Assembly (NCBI GenBank): GCA_964455905.1
Contig: CAYVYN010000003.1
Span: forward strand, 1 to 64,000
Source: CAIJXB01 sp964455905
GTDB lineage: Bacteria > Chlamydiota > Chlamydiia > Chlamydiales > Rhabdochlamydiaceae
DNA length: 64,000 nucleotides
Direction of reading: 5' to 3'
Shown here: piece by piece, positions 19,072-28,507 of the stretch
Layout of the letters: each line of letters begins with the position of its first letter
Position numbering within the stretch: position 1 is the first letter of the stretch
Made by a program: the position numbers and the translations under genes
The notes under the pieces: generated by a model
Databases searched by the model: none
Told to the model about the DNA's origin: nothing
The model's input: the letters and a program-made list of their open reading frames with translations, nothing else

Positions 19072-22000
19072 ATGAGTGGTTTATTTACTAACCGAAATTC
19101 TTCTATTCAAACGGTAATTGATAATTTAAACGTCTGTAAAAAGGTTTTAGATCAGACTAGCTGTCGTTCTGATATTGGAGTGATTCAACGGGTGGAAGCT
19201 TCAGTCCAAGAGTTATTCAGGGATAATTCTTCAGTAGGCATAAATCAGCTAAAAGAAATAAAAACTAAGTTAGAAGAAATCCACAAAGACTGTTATTCCA
19301 AACTAAATATTTGGAATAAGGTTAAGTATTTTTTTCTTTCAAAGCAAGGAACTAAAGCTTTAAATCAAGCGATAGATAAAGCCTCTACAGCATATTACGA
19401 TGTTATTAGTAAAGAAGGGGATGATAAGGGCATTTTTTCGAAGTTCTCGCTTTCAAAAAGTAAAGACCTTGTTCCAATAAAAAAGAAGGGAGATCTTGAC
19501 TACGAACAATCTATCAAAAAAGATTCAAACTCTAACCTTATAAAAGAGGGAGAAGATATTCCTTCACGGGGTGTGTTTTCGAGTATTTCTGATTTTGTTT
19601 CATCTAGATTTTTCTCAAGCCAAGGGCTCTTGAAAAAAGAAACTCCGAACGAAGCCCCCCAGGTTTTATATAGAAAAAGCTCAGACAATGAGGCTCAAAT
19701 TATTCTAACCGTTCAAGATCTTCTTTCTAACGATTCAAAAAATTCAGAAAGCCCGATTAATCGTGCGTTTATCGCTATGGATTTCATAGAGATTTTATGT
19801 GATCAGAGCTCTAAAAATTATTGTAATTTGGCTGTTTGTGAGCGCTTGTTAGAGTTAGGGGCGTTAGAAACCGCTTTAGACAGATTTCCTTTGATTGTTG
19901 GTGAAGAAGCCGGAACAGCTCCTTTTGAGCTAGAGCAGAGTAAAACTAGGTATGAGGGGTTAAAGAAGGCAATAGATGATCAGCTTGAAGAAAGCCTTAT
20001 GGGGTTAGGTCCTATCCCTCCTACAAGCATTAAAGGATTTATTGAGAGCTTTAGAGTTGTTTCTCGCATGTTGGATGCCGACCGGCGTAAAGAGGTCGTC
20101 GATCGTCTAAATGACTGGATTGAAGAGTTTTTGGTTGAGGCTATTGGAAAGGATGGTTGTGACGAAGCCCTAAAAAAACTCGGCGAACTGGGTTCTGAAT
20201 CGCTTGTTGATGTTAGATCTTTTCCTAGGTTTGCAGCAGCGTTACTTATTAAAAATGATGAGCAACGAGTCGAGTTGCAATCTCCAAATTTGATTAAGAA
20301 AGTCCTTGATTTACATACTAAACTTTTTGGAAAAAGTGGGCTTTTACTTGGTATAAATAATATAGCAATTCGCATAATCGATGGGGAAAATCCTAAAAAA
20401 TCGTTAGCTCTTCAAGTAGCCCAAGAAATGAAAAATGAAGAGTGGAAAGGGCTGTTAATCGATGCGATTAATCCTGCTGAGGGGCTGAGTAAGAGAACTA
20501 AGGCGTTAGAAACCAGGATAGAACAAAGTGCTGGAGATGTATCTAAAGTCGTTGAGTTTTTAAAGGCAGAAAACAATTCCAATTATACAAAAGATCTTTG
20601 TTTTGAGGCAGCTGAGATATATGCGAAAGAAAATCTTTTTGATAATGTTTTTCGGGTGTTAGGTGTTTTATTTGACTCTAGCTTGGAAACTCCTGAAGTA
20701 CAGCTTCCCCCTGTTATTTTTGAAAAAATGAGAGAGTATCTAAGAGGGCTTATTCAAGAGGGAAGCTTAGACAAAGCTATAGAATTAGTGCAAAAATTTC
20801 CTGAAGGTTCTGAAATAAAGCTTTTTATAGAGGAAGCTTTTGCTAAAAGCCCTGGGGGGGCTAGTTTGCAAGAGATAGATTTTTCGCTTTCAAAAGAAGC
20901 TCGAGAGAGTGCTATAGATAGACGTATTGCATCTTTTTTAAGCAAAGGGCAAATTCCTAATGCTTTAGAGTATATTTTAGCTCTCAGCGATGGGGTGGCT
21001 CCAAGACGTCTAGAGGAAATGGCAGAAGCTGTTAAAAAGGCATTTAAAGTAATAGACTTGCTATTTGATCCTAGCTCTCAAAATCCTAAAGTAGAGTTCC
21101 CTCCGGTTATTTTTGAAAAAATGAGAGAGTATTTTAAGGCTTTTCTTCAAGAGGGTAAATTAGATGATGCTATTACGCAAACCCAGAGTTTATTGCGTTT
21201 AATATCCTTTAAAGATGCTTGGAATTTGGATGAAAAAACTATTGGATGGTTTTTGAATAATAAAGCAAGCCTGGCAGCACAATTAGCTGCTGTCTTGGTA
21301 GAGGCTGAAAGTTTTTATAAAAGAGACCTAGTTGATGGTATTCCTAAAATTTTTAAAAGTTTACTCGATTTAGATCAGGTTGATTCGTCAGATAAACTCC
21401 ACCAAGATAACACCTTGAAAGAGGAGTTCAAAAAAAGCGCAGGGAGACAACTAGCAGAGAGAGTGCCCTTAAATTCGGAGGGTCGCATTCTTTTGGGAAG
21501 AGAAAGAAATCCCAGCGAAGTTAGATCTTCAGAAGATATGTTCAGTCAAGACTCTCCACGCACGGATGATGAGGCGAGTTCTGTTGATTCCTTAGAAGAA
21601 CCGCCTCTTAATATGTTTATAAATGAAGAAACAGAAAAGTCTTTAGAACAGGCTTCTAAAGATCTTTTAAAAAGTGGAAAAGTTAAAGAGACTTTAGAAG
21701 TAGTTGACTCAGTTATAAAAAACGGGATGACTAAGCTTGAATTTTTTTATAAAGAGGAATGGATCGAAGAAATGGCTTTAGAGCTAGCTGTAAAAGGCTT
21801 TCGAAAGCAATTTGATGAGCTTGTTGCCTTAACAGGTAAGGAAATTGGTGAGCTCGGGCTATCTCATATCTATTTGAGTTTGGTGTCTATGGAAGGTCTA
21901 GAAGATTACGCCTTAGAGATTAAAAATAAAATAAATCCAAGAATCTTAACTAGTTTAGAAGTTAGTCCGATGTTTCGTCTGGCGTCAACTCTATGCAAAT

Positions 22001-22317
22001 TTACGGAGGAAGATATTAAAGATCTAACTTCTTCGGTTAATTCTGAATCTTTAAGCAAGGCTCTTTTGTTTTATGCATTAAGAGGAAATCAGGATCAATT
22101 TACCAAAATGCTAGCTCTAGTTGATACATTTTCTAATCAAGAAGAAAAGGATCTTATTTTAGAAAACATCTCTCAGTCTTTTAGGGAGTTTGCTGGTGTG
22201 GAGTCCTACAGAAGACAGCTTCATAGACTTATTAGTCCAGCGAAACAAAAAGAAAGCTTAGATCTTCTTTATAAAGAGCTCGATGCCCTTTCAGAGGGGG
22301 AATTTCCGTATAATTAG
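19072..22317 (+). CDS. Large orphan helical protein with internal duplication
   Basis: 1081 aa, family not recognised. Predominantly helical and charged with no signal peptide or membrane segment. The start is well supported by AAGGAG 6 nt upstream. A unit near residues 526-575 recurs near 658-707, 131 residues later: both read F-x-V-(L/I)-x-x-LFD, end in a shared PPVIFEKMREY, and are followed by (L/F)-(I/L)-QEG-x-LD-x-AI. The surrounding region looks like a TPR-type helical repeat array. A Ser-rich linker lies at about residues 810-845. It stands alone between the efflux operon and a convergent orphan gene. Size, orphan status and lineage make a secreted effector plausible, but nothing here proves it. 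Confidence 0.8.
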   Translation: MSGLFTNRNSSIQTVIDNLNVCKKVLDQTSCRSDIGVIQRVEASVQELFRDNSSVGINQLKEIKTKLEEIHKDCYSKLNIWNKVKYFFLSKQGTKALNQAIDKASTAYYDVISKEGDDKGIFSKFSLSKSKDLVPIKKKGDLDYEQSIKKDSNSNLIKEGEDIPSRGVFSSISDFVSSRFFSSQGLLKKETPNEAPQVLYRKSSDNEAQIILTVQDLLSNDSKNSESPINRAFIAMDFIEILCDQSSKNYCNLAVCERLLELGALETALDRFPLIVGEEAGTAPFELEQSKTRYEGLKKAIDDQLEESLMGLGPIPPTSIKGFIESFRVVSRMLDADRRKEVVDRLNDWIEEFLVEAIGKDGCDEALKKLGELGSESLVDVRSFPRFAAALLIKNDEQRVELQSPNLIKKVLDLHTKLFGKSGLLLGINNIAIRIIDGENPKKSLALQVAQEMKNEEWKGLLIDAINPAEGLSKRTKALETRIEQSAGDVSKVVEFLKAENNSNYTKDLCFEAAEIYAKENLFDNVFRVLGVLFDSSLETPEVQLPPVIFEKMREYLRGLIQEGSLDKAIELVQKFPEGSEIKLFIEEAFAKSPGGASLQEIDFSLSKEARESAIDRRIASFLSKGQIPNALEYILALSDGVAPRRLEEMAEAVKKAFKVIDLLFDPSSQNPKVEFPPVIFEKMREYFKAFLQEGKLDDAITQTQSLLRLISFKDAWNLDEKTIGWFLNNKASLAAQLAAVLVEAESFYKRDLVDGIPKIFKSLLDLDQVDSSDKLHQDNTLKEEFKKSAGRQLAERVPLNSEGRILLGRERNPSEVRSSEDMFSQDSPRTDDEASSVDSLEEPPLNMFINEETEKSLEQASKDLLKSGKVKETLEVVDSVIKNGMTKLEFFYKEEWIEEMALELAVKGFRKQFDELVALTGKEIGELGLSHIYLSLVSMEGLEDYALEIKNKINPRILTSLEVSPMFRLASTLCKFTEEDIKDLTSSVNSESLSKALLFYALRGNQDQFTKMLALVDTFSNQEEKDLILENISQSFREFAGVESYRRQLHRLISPAKQKESLDLLYKELDALSEGEFPYN

Positions 22318-22335
22318 ACGAAAAGACTCTTAATT

Positions 22336-23088
22336 TTATAAGGAACAGGGGAGACTATCTTTTTCCTCTGTTCTTCTTGAATTTTTAAATGCGTTTATTT
22401 CTTCTAAGATAAGCTCTATAAAAGCTTCTTGGTCTTCTTTTGTCTCAGCATATAGATCGGTGTTTAAAAGAAGATCGGCGACAGGTTCCATGAAAGATGG
22501 CCATATGATATCTTGGTAGATTGGGCGAGTAAGTAAAAAATCTAACGTGTTCATAAATTCAGCTTCTTGTTGGGGCTGTATCGAAATAGAGTCGAGTCTG
22601 TTGTGTATAAGCTCTATGTAGGTCAGTTCTATCTTCGTAAGTTCTAAAATTTTATTTGCCGCAAGCTCTTTAGAAATTGCTCGAAAGAGAGCATGTTCTT
22701 CGCTATTAAATAGAGGGTTATCTCTAATCAAAGAATTAATGGATGTGGCACTTTTTTTATTTTTTATTAGAGATGTTGTTGGTTTAAATTGGTTTAGTGT
22801 TTTTTTAATTTGTTTTTCTGTATTAAGTAGTGAAGGAAATTTTTCAATAGTGTCTAGAATAGTTTCTAGGGAAGAGAGTCTTATCACTTTTTCGAAATTT
22901 TTTTTAAATGCTGAGATTTCTCTTTCAGAAAGGGGCTTTGGGTCTGGAAGAATCTCGTCTTTAGCCAAACACCTCAGAGTCTCTTGTATAGAGTTACGAG
23001 AAAGAGGCCCCGGGGGGGCAGTTGCTAATAGTAGCTTTTGTGCATTTAGTATTTCTTTTTCTAAATAATAGTCTTTAGTTATTTGCAT
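22336..23088 (-). CDS. Orphan 250-aa helical protein
   Basis: Hypothetical protein, not recognised. Acidic and helical throughout, with no signal peptide or membrane helix. A Pro/Gly turn (ATAPPGPLSR) near residue 25 separates a short N-terminal helix from the rest. ATG at 23088 with GGGAT upstream. Convergent with the 1081-aa gene, and its own promoter region is the AT-rich gap before dxr. Base composition and codon use look like its neighbours. Confidence 0.7.
   Translation of the reverse strand: MQITKDYYLEKEILNAQKLLLATAPPGPLSRNSIQETLRCLAKDEILPDPKPLSEREISAFKKNFEKVIRLSSLETILDTIEKFPSLLNTEKQIKKTLNQFKPTTSLIKNKKSATSINSLIRDNPLFNSEEHALFRAISKELAANKILELTKIELTYIELIHNRLDSISIQPQQEAEFMNTLDFLLTRPIYQDIIWPSFMEPVADLLLNTDLYAETKEDQEAFIELILEEINAFKNSRRTEEKDSLPCSL
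22343..22373 (+). terminator. Possible terminator inside the 3' end of the convergent gene
   Basis: GAACAGGGGA (22343-22352) can pair with TCCTCTGTTC (22364-22373) with one G-T pair, followed by a T-rich stretch on the plus strand. It would end the 1081-aa gene but lies within the last codons of the opposite-strand gene. Confidence 0.4.
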
Positions 23089-23189
23089 ATATATCCCTTT
23101 TTTAAATAATTATATACCATTTGTGTAAATATTTCAATTGTTACTCTGTACGCGCCGTAAATACTTTGTTTTAACTATCGAAATCAGCG

Positions 23190-23217
23190 TTGACTTATAG
23201 AACTTTATGGAGATAAT
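23190..23217 (+). promoter_or_regulatory. Sigma-70-type promoter of dxr-rseP
   Basis: TTGACT (23190-23195), 16-nt spacer, GATAAT (23212-23217), each 5/6 to consensus. Predicted transcript start near 23224, giving a 35-nt leader before the dxr ATG. Confidence 0.6.
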
Positions 23218-23258
23218 GGTTTAGGAAGATAAATCTATACTATCTATTTTGGTGTCTT

Positions 23259-24398
23259 ATGCAAAATACAAAGCGGCTTGCCGTGCTAGGGTCAACAGGC
23301 TCCATTGGAGTCCAGACGCTACAGGTGGCCCGTCATTTAGGACTCGAAGTTCTTTCTTTAGCCTCTCATAGTCGTATAGATGTTTTAATTCCTCAAATTC
23401 ATGAGTTTAAGCCGAAAATTGTAGCTGTTTTTGATCGAGAAAAAGCGTCAGAGCTAAGAAATCTATTTCCTGACTTACAGGTTGTCGAAGGGGAAGAGGG
23501 CCTTAAAGAGGCGGCGGCTTTTCCTGGGGTAGATTTAGTTGTATCTGCAATTACCGGATTTGCGGGTGTTGCTCCGACTATTTCAGCTATTTGTAGTGGT
23601 AAAAATATAGCCCTAGCTAATAAAGAGGTTCTTGTTGCTGCAGGCGAGTGGATCATGCGTCTTGCCAGTGAATACGGCGTAAAGATTCTGCCTGTAGATA
23701 GTGAGCACAGCGCTCTTTTTCAATGCTTGGAGGGGAAAGACATAAATGATGTAAATAGGCTGATTGTGACAGCTTCCGGGGGGCCTTTTTTTCATAGAGC
23801 CAAAGAAGAATTTATAGATATCACTTTAGAGCAAGCTTTAAAGCACCCTAGCTGGACGATGGGCCCCAAAATCACTGTCGACTCATCGACCCTTATGAAT
23901 AAAGGCCTGGAGGTAATAGAGGCATTTTACTTATTTGGAGTTCCTATAAATAAGATCGATGTTGTGGTTCATCCTCAAAGTGTGATTCATAGTATGGTTG
24001 AGATGCAGGATGGGTCTATGTTTGCACAGATGTCAGAACCCACTATGACAGTGCCAATTCAGTATGCAATTACTTGGCCAAGAAGAGAAAAGGGACTTCT
24101 TTCTCCTTTTTCTTTTTTGAAATATCCTAAATTAGAGTTTTTTCCCCTAGAAAAAGGGAAGTTTGTCTGTCTGGAACTAGCTTATGCTGCTCTTCGTGAG
24201 GGTGGTAGCTTTCCTTGTTTTTTAAATGCCGCTAACGAAGTTCTTGTATCTCGTTTTTTGCGTAGAGAGATACGTTGGGTTGATATTGGCGTGAAGTTAT
24301 CGAAATTATTAGAAAGACATCACAAGGAAAAAAGTATTTCTTTGGAAACAATTTTTGCAATTAATGCTTCAGCAAGACGGGAAGCTTTAACTATTTAA
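23259..24398 (+). CDS. dxr: 1-deoxy-D-xylulose-5-phosphate reductoisomerase
   Basis: 379 aa, normal length. Converts DXP to MEP with NADPH, the first committed step of the non-mevalonate isoprenoid pathway in the cytoplasm. NADPH-binding GSTGSIG at 11-17, metal-binding VDSEHSA near 147, substrate loop TASGGPF, HPSWTMGPKITVDSSTLMNK and HPQSVIHSMVE all present. Followed after 19 nt by the site-2 protease gene, the same order as in Chlamydia (CT071-CT072). Confidence 0.97.
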   Translation: MQNTKRLAVLGSTGSIGVQTLQVARHLGLEVLSLASHSRIDVLIPQIHEFKPKIVAVFDREKASELRNLFPDLQVVEGEEGLKEAAAFPGVDLVVSAITGFAGVAPTISAICSGKNIALANKEVLVAAGEWIMRLASEYGVKILPVDSEHSALFQCLEGKDINDVNRLIVTASGGPFFHRAKEEFIDITLEQALKHPSWTMGPKITVDSSTLMNKGLEVIEAFYLFGVPINKIDVVVHPQSVIHSMVEMQDGSMFAQMSEPTMTVPIQYAITWPRREKGLLSPFSFLKYPKLEFFPLEKGKFVCLELAYAALREGGSFPCFLNAANEVLVSRFLRREIRWVDIGVKLSKLLERHHKEKSISLETIFAINASARREALTI

Positions 24399-24417
24399 CG
24401 AAAGGTTTTTTACGCTT

Positions 24418-26349
24418 ATGATTAGTATATTGTATTTTGTTCTAGCTGGCCTTGGACTTGGCCTTCTTGTTTTTATCCATGAGCTGGGTCATTACCTCAT
24501 GGCGAAAAGAGAGAAAATGAAGGTGGAAATATTTTCTATAGGCTTTGGGAAGCCTCTTCTTTCTTGGCAAAGAGATGGTGTCAAATGGCAAGTCTGTTGT
24601 ATTCCGTTTGGAGGCTATGTTCGCATCGCTGGAATGGAAAAAAAAGGGTCTTTAGAGCCGCATGAAATAGAAGATGGTTTTTATGGGAAATCTCCTTTTT
24701 CTCGTATTAAAGTTGCTTTGGCTGGCCCTGTTGTCAATATCGTTTTTGCTTTTTTAGTTTTTTCTGTTATTTGGATGTCTGGAGGAAGGGAAAAACCTTT
24801 TTCTAACTACACCCATTTGATTGGATGGGTAGACCCTTCTTCTGATCTATATAAAATGGGAGTTCGTCCTGGCGCTGAAATTACAGAATATGGAGATAAG
24901 CCATTTCATGAGTTTACGCAACTACTTTATGGAACTTTACTTGAAAAAGGAGCTCAAAAGATTAGCGGTTTTACGATTGACTATGTAAATCAAACCAAAG
25001 CCCCTTTTCAGTATACATTAGATGATTTAGAAAGTCATAGAGGACAAGAAAGGCCAGTTTCACTCCTTTCTATCATTAATCCTGCTTCTTATTTGATTTA
25101 TGAAGAGCTTACCAATCAAGATACAAGCCTTTCTATGAGAGAAAGTGGTATCCAAGAAGGAGATAGGATTCTTTGGGTAGACGGAGAGGTTGTTTTTTCT
25201 AAAAGACAGTTGATGTCTTTAGTCAATAGACCAAGGACTCTACTTACCGTCCAAAGAGGAAACTCTGTTTTCCTAACTCAAATTCCTCGTTTGCAAGTAC
25301 GGGATTTACGGATCAATGGCTTAGAAAAAGCAGAACTACAAGATTGGGCTTATGCCAATAGCTTGCAAGATGATGTCTCTTTTTTATATTTTATTCCGTA
25401 TAAAGTCTCTACTAGAGGAGAAGTGGAATTTTTCACTCCTTATGTAGATGAAAATGCTTTTGAACAAAAAGAATTTCATCCAAAGTTTTCTGAAGTAGAA
25501 ATCCCTCTTTTGCCAGGGGATCGTATTTTAGCTGTGGATGGAAAGGATGTTTCTGGAGGCGAAGAGTTGTTTAGAGCAGTTCAAACAAGACATGTCCAGG
25601 TGATTGTCCAAAGAGGCCAGTCATTTGCTCCCGTTTCTTCTGCTGTTGCGGACAAAGATTTTATGCAAGGGGTGTCTTTTGCTGACTTACAAACACTATC
25701 TTCTGCTATAGGCGTAAAAAAGTCTTTAAGCTCTATTGGGAATTTATATTTACTTAAGCCAATTGTACCTAAGCCACTTTCTGATTTTCTTGTGTCTGAT
25801 TCTGTGAAAGAAAAAAGAATTAGCTTAGAAGAAGAGCAAAAAAAGCAAATTGAGACCATAAAAAACCCTAAGGAAAAAGAAAGAGCTTTAATGGCTTTTG
25901 AAAAAGAAAAAAGAAGACTTCTTCTTGGCGGACTTTTTGAAGATCGTCTTGTTGAGTATAATCCATCTCCTGTTGTGCTTTTTTCGAATGTTCTTAATGA
26001 TATGTGGAAGACCCTTTCCGCATTGTTTACTGGATATTTAAGCCCTAAATATCTAGCTGGTCCTGTTGGAATTGTTCAAACCATGAAAAATGGGTTAGGG
26101 CTAGGGATTCCCGAGGCTCTTTATTGGCTAGGTCTTATTAGTGTTAATCTAGGTGTGATTAATCTTTTGCCTATTCCCGTATTGGATGGGGGACATATCT
26201 GCTTTGCCATTTATGAAGGGGTCACAAAGAAAAGAATTAAAGCTAAAGTGATGGAAAGGTTAATTATTCCCTTTGCTGTTCTTTTGATCGCTCTTTTTAT
26301 CTATACGACGTATCACGATATTTTAAGAGCATTTTTTTCTAAGTTTTAA
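24418..26349 (+). CDS. rseP: Site-2 intramembrane metalloprotease RseP-like
   Basis: 643 aa, longer than E. coli RseP (about 450) as in other chlamydiae. Zinc site HELGH at residues 21-25 in the first helix; the partner motif (PVLDGGH) in a C-terminal helix near 585. Between them lie PDZ-like modules with a long insertion including a Lys/Glu-rich helix (about 465-500). Family members cut membrane-embedded anti-sigma factors or signal-peptide remnants; the chlamydial substrate is not evident. ATG 24418 preceded by AAAGG. Terminator immediately downstream. Confidence 0.93.
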   Translation: MISILYFVLAGLGLGLLVFIHELGHYLMAKREKMKVEIFSIGFGKPLLSWQRDGVKWQVCCIPFGGYVRIAGMEKKGSLEPHEIEDGFYGKSPFSRIKVALAGPVVNIVFAFLVFSVIWMSGGREKPFSNYTHLIGWVDPSSDLYKMGVRPGAEITEYGDKPFHEFTQLLYGTLLEKGAQKISGFTIDYVNQTKAPFQYTLDDLESHRGQERPVSLLSIINPASYLIYEELTNQDTSLSMRESGIQEGDRILWVDGEVVFSKRQLMSLVNRPRTLLTVQRGNSVFLTQIPRLQVRDLRINGLEKAELQDWAYANSLQDDVSFLYFIPYKVSTRGEVEFFTPYVDENAFEQKEFHPKFSEVEIPLLPGDRILAVDGKDVSGGEELFRAVQTRHVQVIVQRGQSFAPVSSAVADKDFMQGVSFADLQTLSSAIGVKKSLSSIGNLYLLKPIVPKPLSDFLVSDSVKEKRISLEEEQKKQIETIKNPKEKERALMAFEKEKRRLLLGGLFEDRLVEYNPSPVVLFSNVLNDMWKTLSALFTGYLSPKYLAGPVGIVQTMKNGLGLGIPEALYWLGLISVNLGVINLLPIPVLDGGHICFAIYEGVTKKRIKAKVMERLIIPFAVLLIALFIYTTYHDILRAFFSKF

Positions 26350-26352
26350 GTA

Positions 26353-26398
26353 AAAAAAGTCCTTGTTACTCTTTACAAGAGGTGACAAGGACTTTTTT
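26353..26398. terminator. Bidirectional terminator after rseP
   Basis: AGTCCTTGT (26358-26366) pairs with ACAAGGACT (26385-26393), flanked by an A run before and T run after, so it works for rseP (plus) and the 108-aa gene (minus), whose stop codon at 26397-26399 overlaps it. Confidence 0.85.
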
Positions 26399-26723
26399 AT
26401 TCCCACGCTGTTCCTGCATTTTCAAGGTTTTTAGGTGCATAAACTTCTTTAAAAGCAGTGAAAAAAGCTTCATTTGCTTTTATGTCATTGGGTTCTTGAG
26501 GGGGGTAAATAGGAGATGTGTAGTTGTGTTTTTTTTGAACATCCCCTTTAATTTCTATTCCAAATTCATATAACATTCTAGCTAGAGTTTCGTTGTGAAA
26601 TGTTGGAAATAATTCTTGATTAAACTCTACAATAATACTTCTTGGGGATATGTTGACTAATCTCATGGCTTCTCCGGCATATTTTGGTTCGGAAATTATA
26701 TTGTCTTTTAATGATTTTGTCAA
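26397..26723 (-). CDS. Small orphan protein downstream of the PI-kinase-like gene
   Basis: 108 aa from a TTG at 26723, or 89 aa from an ATG at 26666, which has a better Shine-Dalgarno (GGAGAAG). Not recognised. No signal or membrane segment; Pro-rich stretch PIYPPQEPND near the middle. It begins 12 nt after the kinase-like gene and shares its terminator side, so the two are probably co-transcribed. It could be a chaperone or partner of that protein, but this is only position-based. Confidence 0.5.
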   Translation of the reverse strand: MTKSLKDNIISEPKYAGEAMRLVNISPRSIIVEFNQELFPTFHNETLARMLYEFGIEIKGDVQKKHNYTSPIYPPQEPNDIKANEAFFTAFKEVYAPKNLENAGTAWE

Positions 26724-26735
26724 AATAGTATTTTA

Positions 26736-28190
26736 TTAGCGAATAGTAATTTGCGTTGAGGGTTGTTCTAGGTCTCCTTTTATAACGTCTTTGTTTCTTT
26801 TTACCTCATCCATATAAGAGGCTAGTGTTTCAAAAGAAAAAGGGCTTCCCGTTGAAAGGTGCTGGGTGAGTACGTTGCTACAAGCCTGTAGTATGTACGA
26901 TTTGACCCCTGATTTGGGCTCTTGTCGCTGATGGAGCTCTTGATAAGACGGATTTTTAAGAATAGTTGCACAGGGAGCTAGATAGGTAACAAGAGCTTGA
27001 GTTATGGTTACTGAGAAATCCTCTTGCGAAGAGGTAGCTTTGGAATTGCAAAATTCTAGAAAAGATATTTCTTGATGATGTAAACGGCTTTTTGTCATAA
27101 AGCAGCCCAGTTCATAGGGTGTTAAGCCTAATTCAGCTCCTATTTTTAAAAATGCTACTGTAGTATTTAGCATTTTTAGCGTGGATTGATCCAAATAAGG
27201 CATTTTTTGTAAAAGATACGTTTCGAGCTTTTTCCAGTCTAATTGTGAAATAGAGTCTTGTTCTTCTCTAGAAAATGCAGTGTTCGAGCCATCAAAAGCA
27301 AGCCAAAATAAAAGAGGGCTATCTTTAAAACTTTTTGAAAGGGTAAGTGCATGGTCTATTGGAATGAGGTTTCCATCTTCTCCGATAAGGCAGTTGGCTA
27401 TTCTTCTGTCTGTGTTATTTAGTAAAATATCTAAGATGGCGAGTGTTCGAATTTTTTCATTAGGAAGCGTTTCTTGAGAGCTTAATTGTATGGGTCCGAT
27501 ATTTTCCCTAAATTGTTGGATAGAACAGGTGAGATCCAGGCTAGTTTCTTGGGGCTCTTGTAAGTTTGCAATAGGAGGAAATTTAGAAGAAGAAATCGAA
27601 ATAATTGCAGTTTCGGGTAGATGTGTTTCTATTCCCAAATCGCGGAGGTGTCTTGCTATAACACTCGCACACTCCTCTCTTATCACCATGTCATGTGGGG
27701 AAATCCCTTGCCTTAGCACTCTAGTATCAGTGGGGAGTAACCCTATGCCAGGTTTAATAACGGCTAGTTTTTTATCTGAGATTAGAAAAAATGAAGAAGA
27801 TAACCCTAGGCCTGAGTCTACGGAAGTAAGTTTTGCTTTAGGCCCTTTCGCTAGAGGATCTTCTTCAATCAGAGCGCAACAGCGTAAGAGCCATTCAGAG
27901 CTATCTGCAGGAGGGTTCCTTGGCTTTAATGAAATGACCCTGGATGTGAAAAATCCGGCTTCGTATTCTTCAGCTATCTCTCGTTGAGTAGGTGGCGCTA
28001 TCAGACTGATTTCTGGCTTTAGGGTGCGGAGTCTAGAAGTTTTTTCTCCAGATTGTGGGGTTTCTAGGGCTCTTTTTGCGACTCTTGTGATAGTTTGCTT
28101 TATTTCTGTAGCCAGGGCTGGTGAGTTATAAGAGGGGATGCTACCGTTGTCTTCAGGAGGGCTTTTGGGAGCTTCGTGAATGTTAAACAA
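26736..28190 (-). CDS. Phosphatidylinositol 4-kinase (type II/gamma)-like protein, candidate effector
   Basis: 484 aa. Residues about 125-325 show, in order, the elements of type II and plant gamma PI4-kinases: a Gly-rich loop (SGLGLSSSFF, 126-135), strand with K146 in AVIKPG, a REE helix (171-173), SIQQF (223-227), the catalytic ILDILLNNTDRRIAN (252-266, D261 and N266) and metal-binding LIPIDHAL (275-282, D279). The spacing matches the eukaryotic NTDR-x-x-N and IPIDHGL motifs. Expected activity would be transfer of phosphate to a phosphoinositide, or to protein as some family members do. The N-terminal 100 residues are Pro/Ser-rich with no signal peptide, as in type III secreted proteins. 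TTG start at 28190 supported by AAAGGAG 8 nt upstream. Kinase-fold relatives such as HipA are less likely because of the IDH motif and SIQQF block. Confidence 0.72.
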   Translation of the reverse strand: MFNIHEAPKSPPEDNGSIPSYNSPALATEIKQTITRVAKRALETPQSGEKTSRLRTLKPEISLIAPPTQREIAEEYEAGFFTSRVISLKPRNPPADSSEWLLRCCALIEEDPLAKGPKAKLTSVDSGLGLSSSFFLISDKKLAVIKPGIGLLPTDTRVLRQGISPHDMVIREECASVIARHLRDLGIETHLPETAIISISSSKFPPIANLQEPQETSLDLTCSIQQFRENIGPIQLSSQETLPNEKIRTLAILDILLNNTDRRIANCLIGEDGNLIPIDHALTLSKSFKDSPLLFWLAFDGSNTAFSREEQDSISQLDWKKLETYLLQKMPYLDQSTLKMLNTTVAFLKIGAELGLTPYELGCFMTKSRLHHQEISFLEFCNSKATSSQEDFSVTITQALVTYLAPCATILKNPSYQELHQRQEPKSGVKSYILQACSNVLTQHLSTGSPFSFETLASYMDEVKRNKDVIKGDLEQPSTQITIR

Positions 28191-28507
28191 AATATTTTCT
28201 CCTTTAAGAAATACGCACCTAGTTATGTTTTGTTTTTGAGATAGGCTATCGGGTCGATCAGACTCATGTGATTTTTTTATTCCTTATTTTAATTTTGTTT
28301 TAAATTAATTAATTAGTCTAATTTAATTTTATCATTAGATGTTTAATCTGTTTATTTTCTGTGTTTTGTGTGGTGCTTTTTAGAAGAAAGAGGAGTAGTC
28401 TTTTAGATGCTTGCGTATGTTTTTTTGAAGTTCGGTCGTCTTTGGATAATCTAGCCTACATAAACGAGTGCTTGAAAGGATTGGATAAGATTGGCTTTAT
28501 TTATAAA
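28191..28507. other. AT-rich gap upstream of the PI-kinase-like gene
   Basis: About 320 bp without a convincing gene. 28262-28340 is almost pure A/T with repeated TTAATTAA-type words and is the likely promoter region of the minus-strand kinase-like gene. A GTG-started 60-codon frame at 28361-28543 runs through the dnaK hairpin and is not supported. Confidence 0.5.

Noticed and set aside
20707..21130. Possible frame break or mobile repeat at the repeated PPVIFEKMREY sequence
   Set aside because: Both copies are in the same uninterrupted frame, so it is an internal duplication of the protein.
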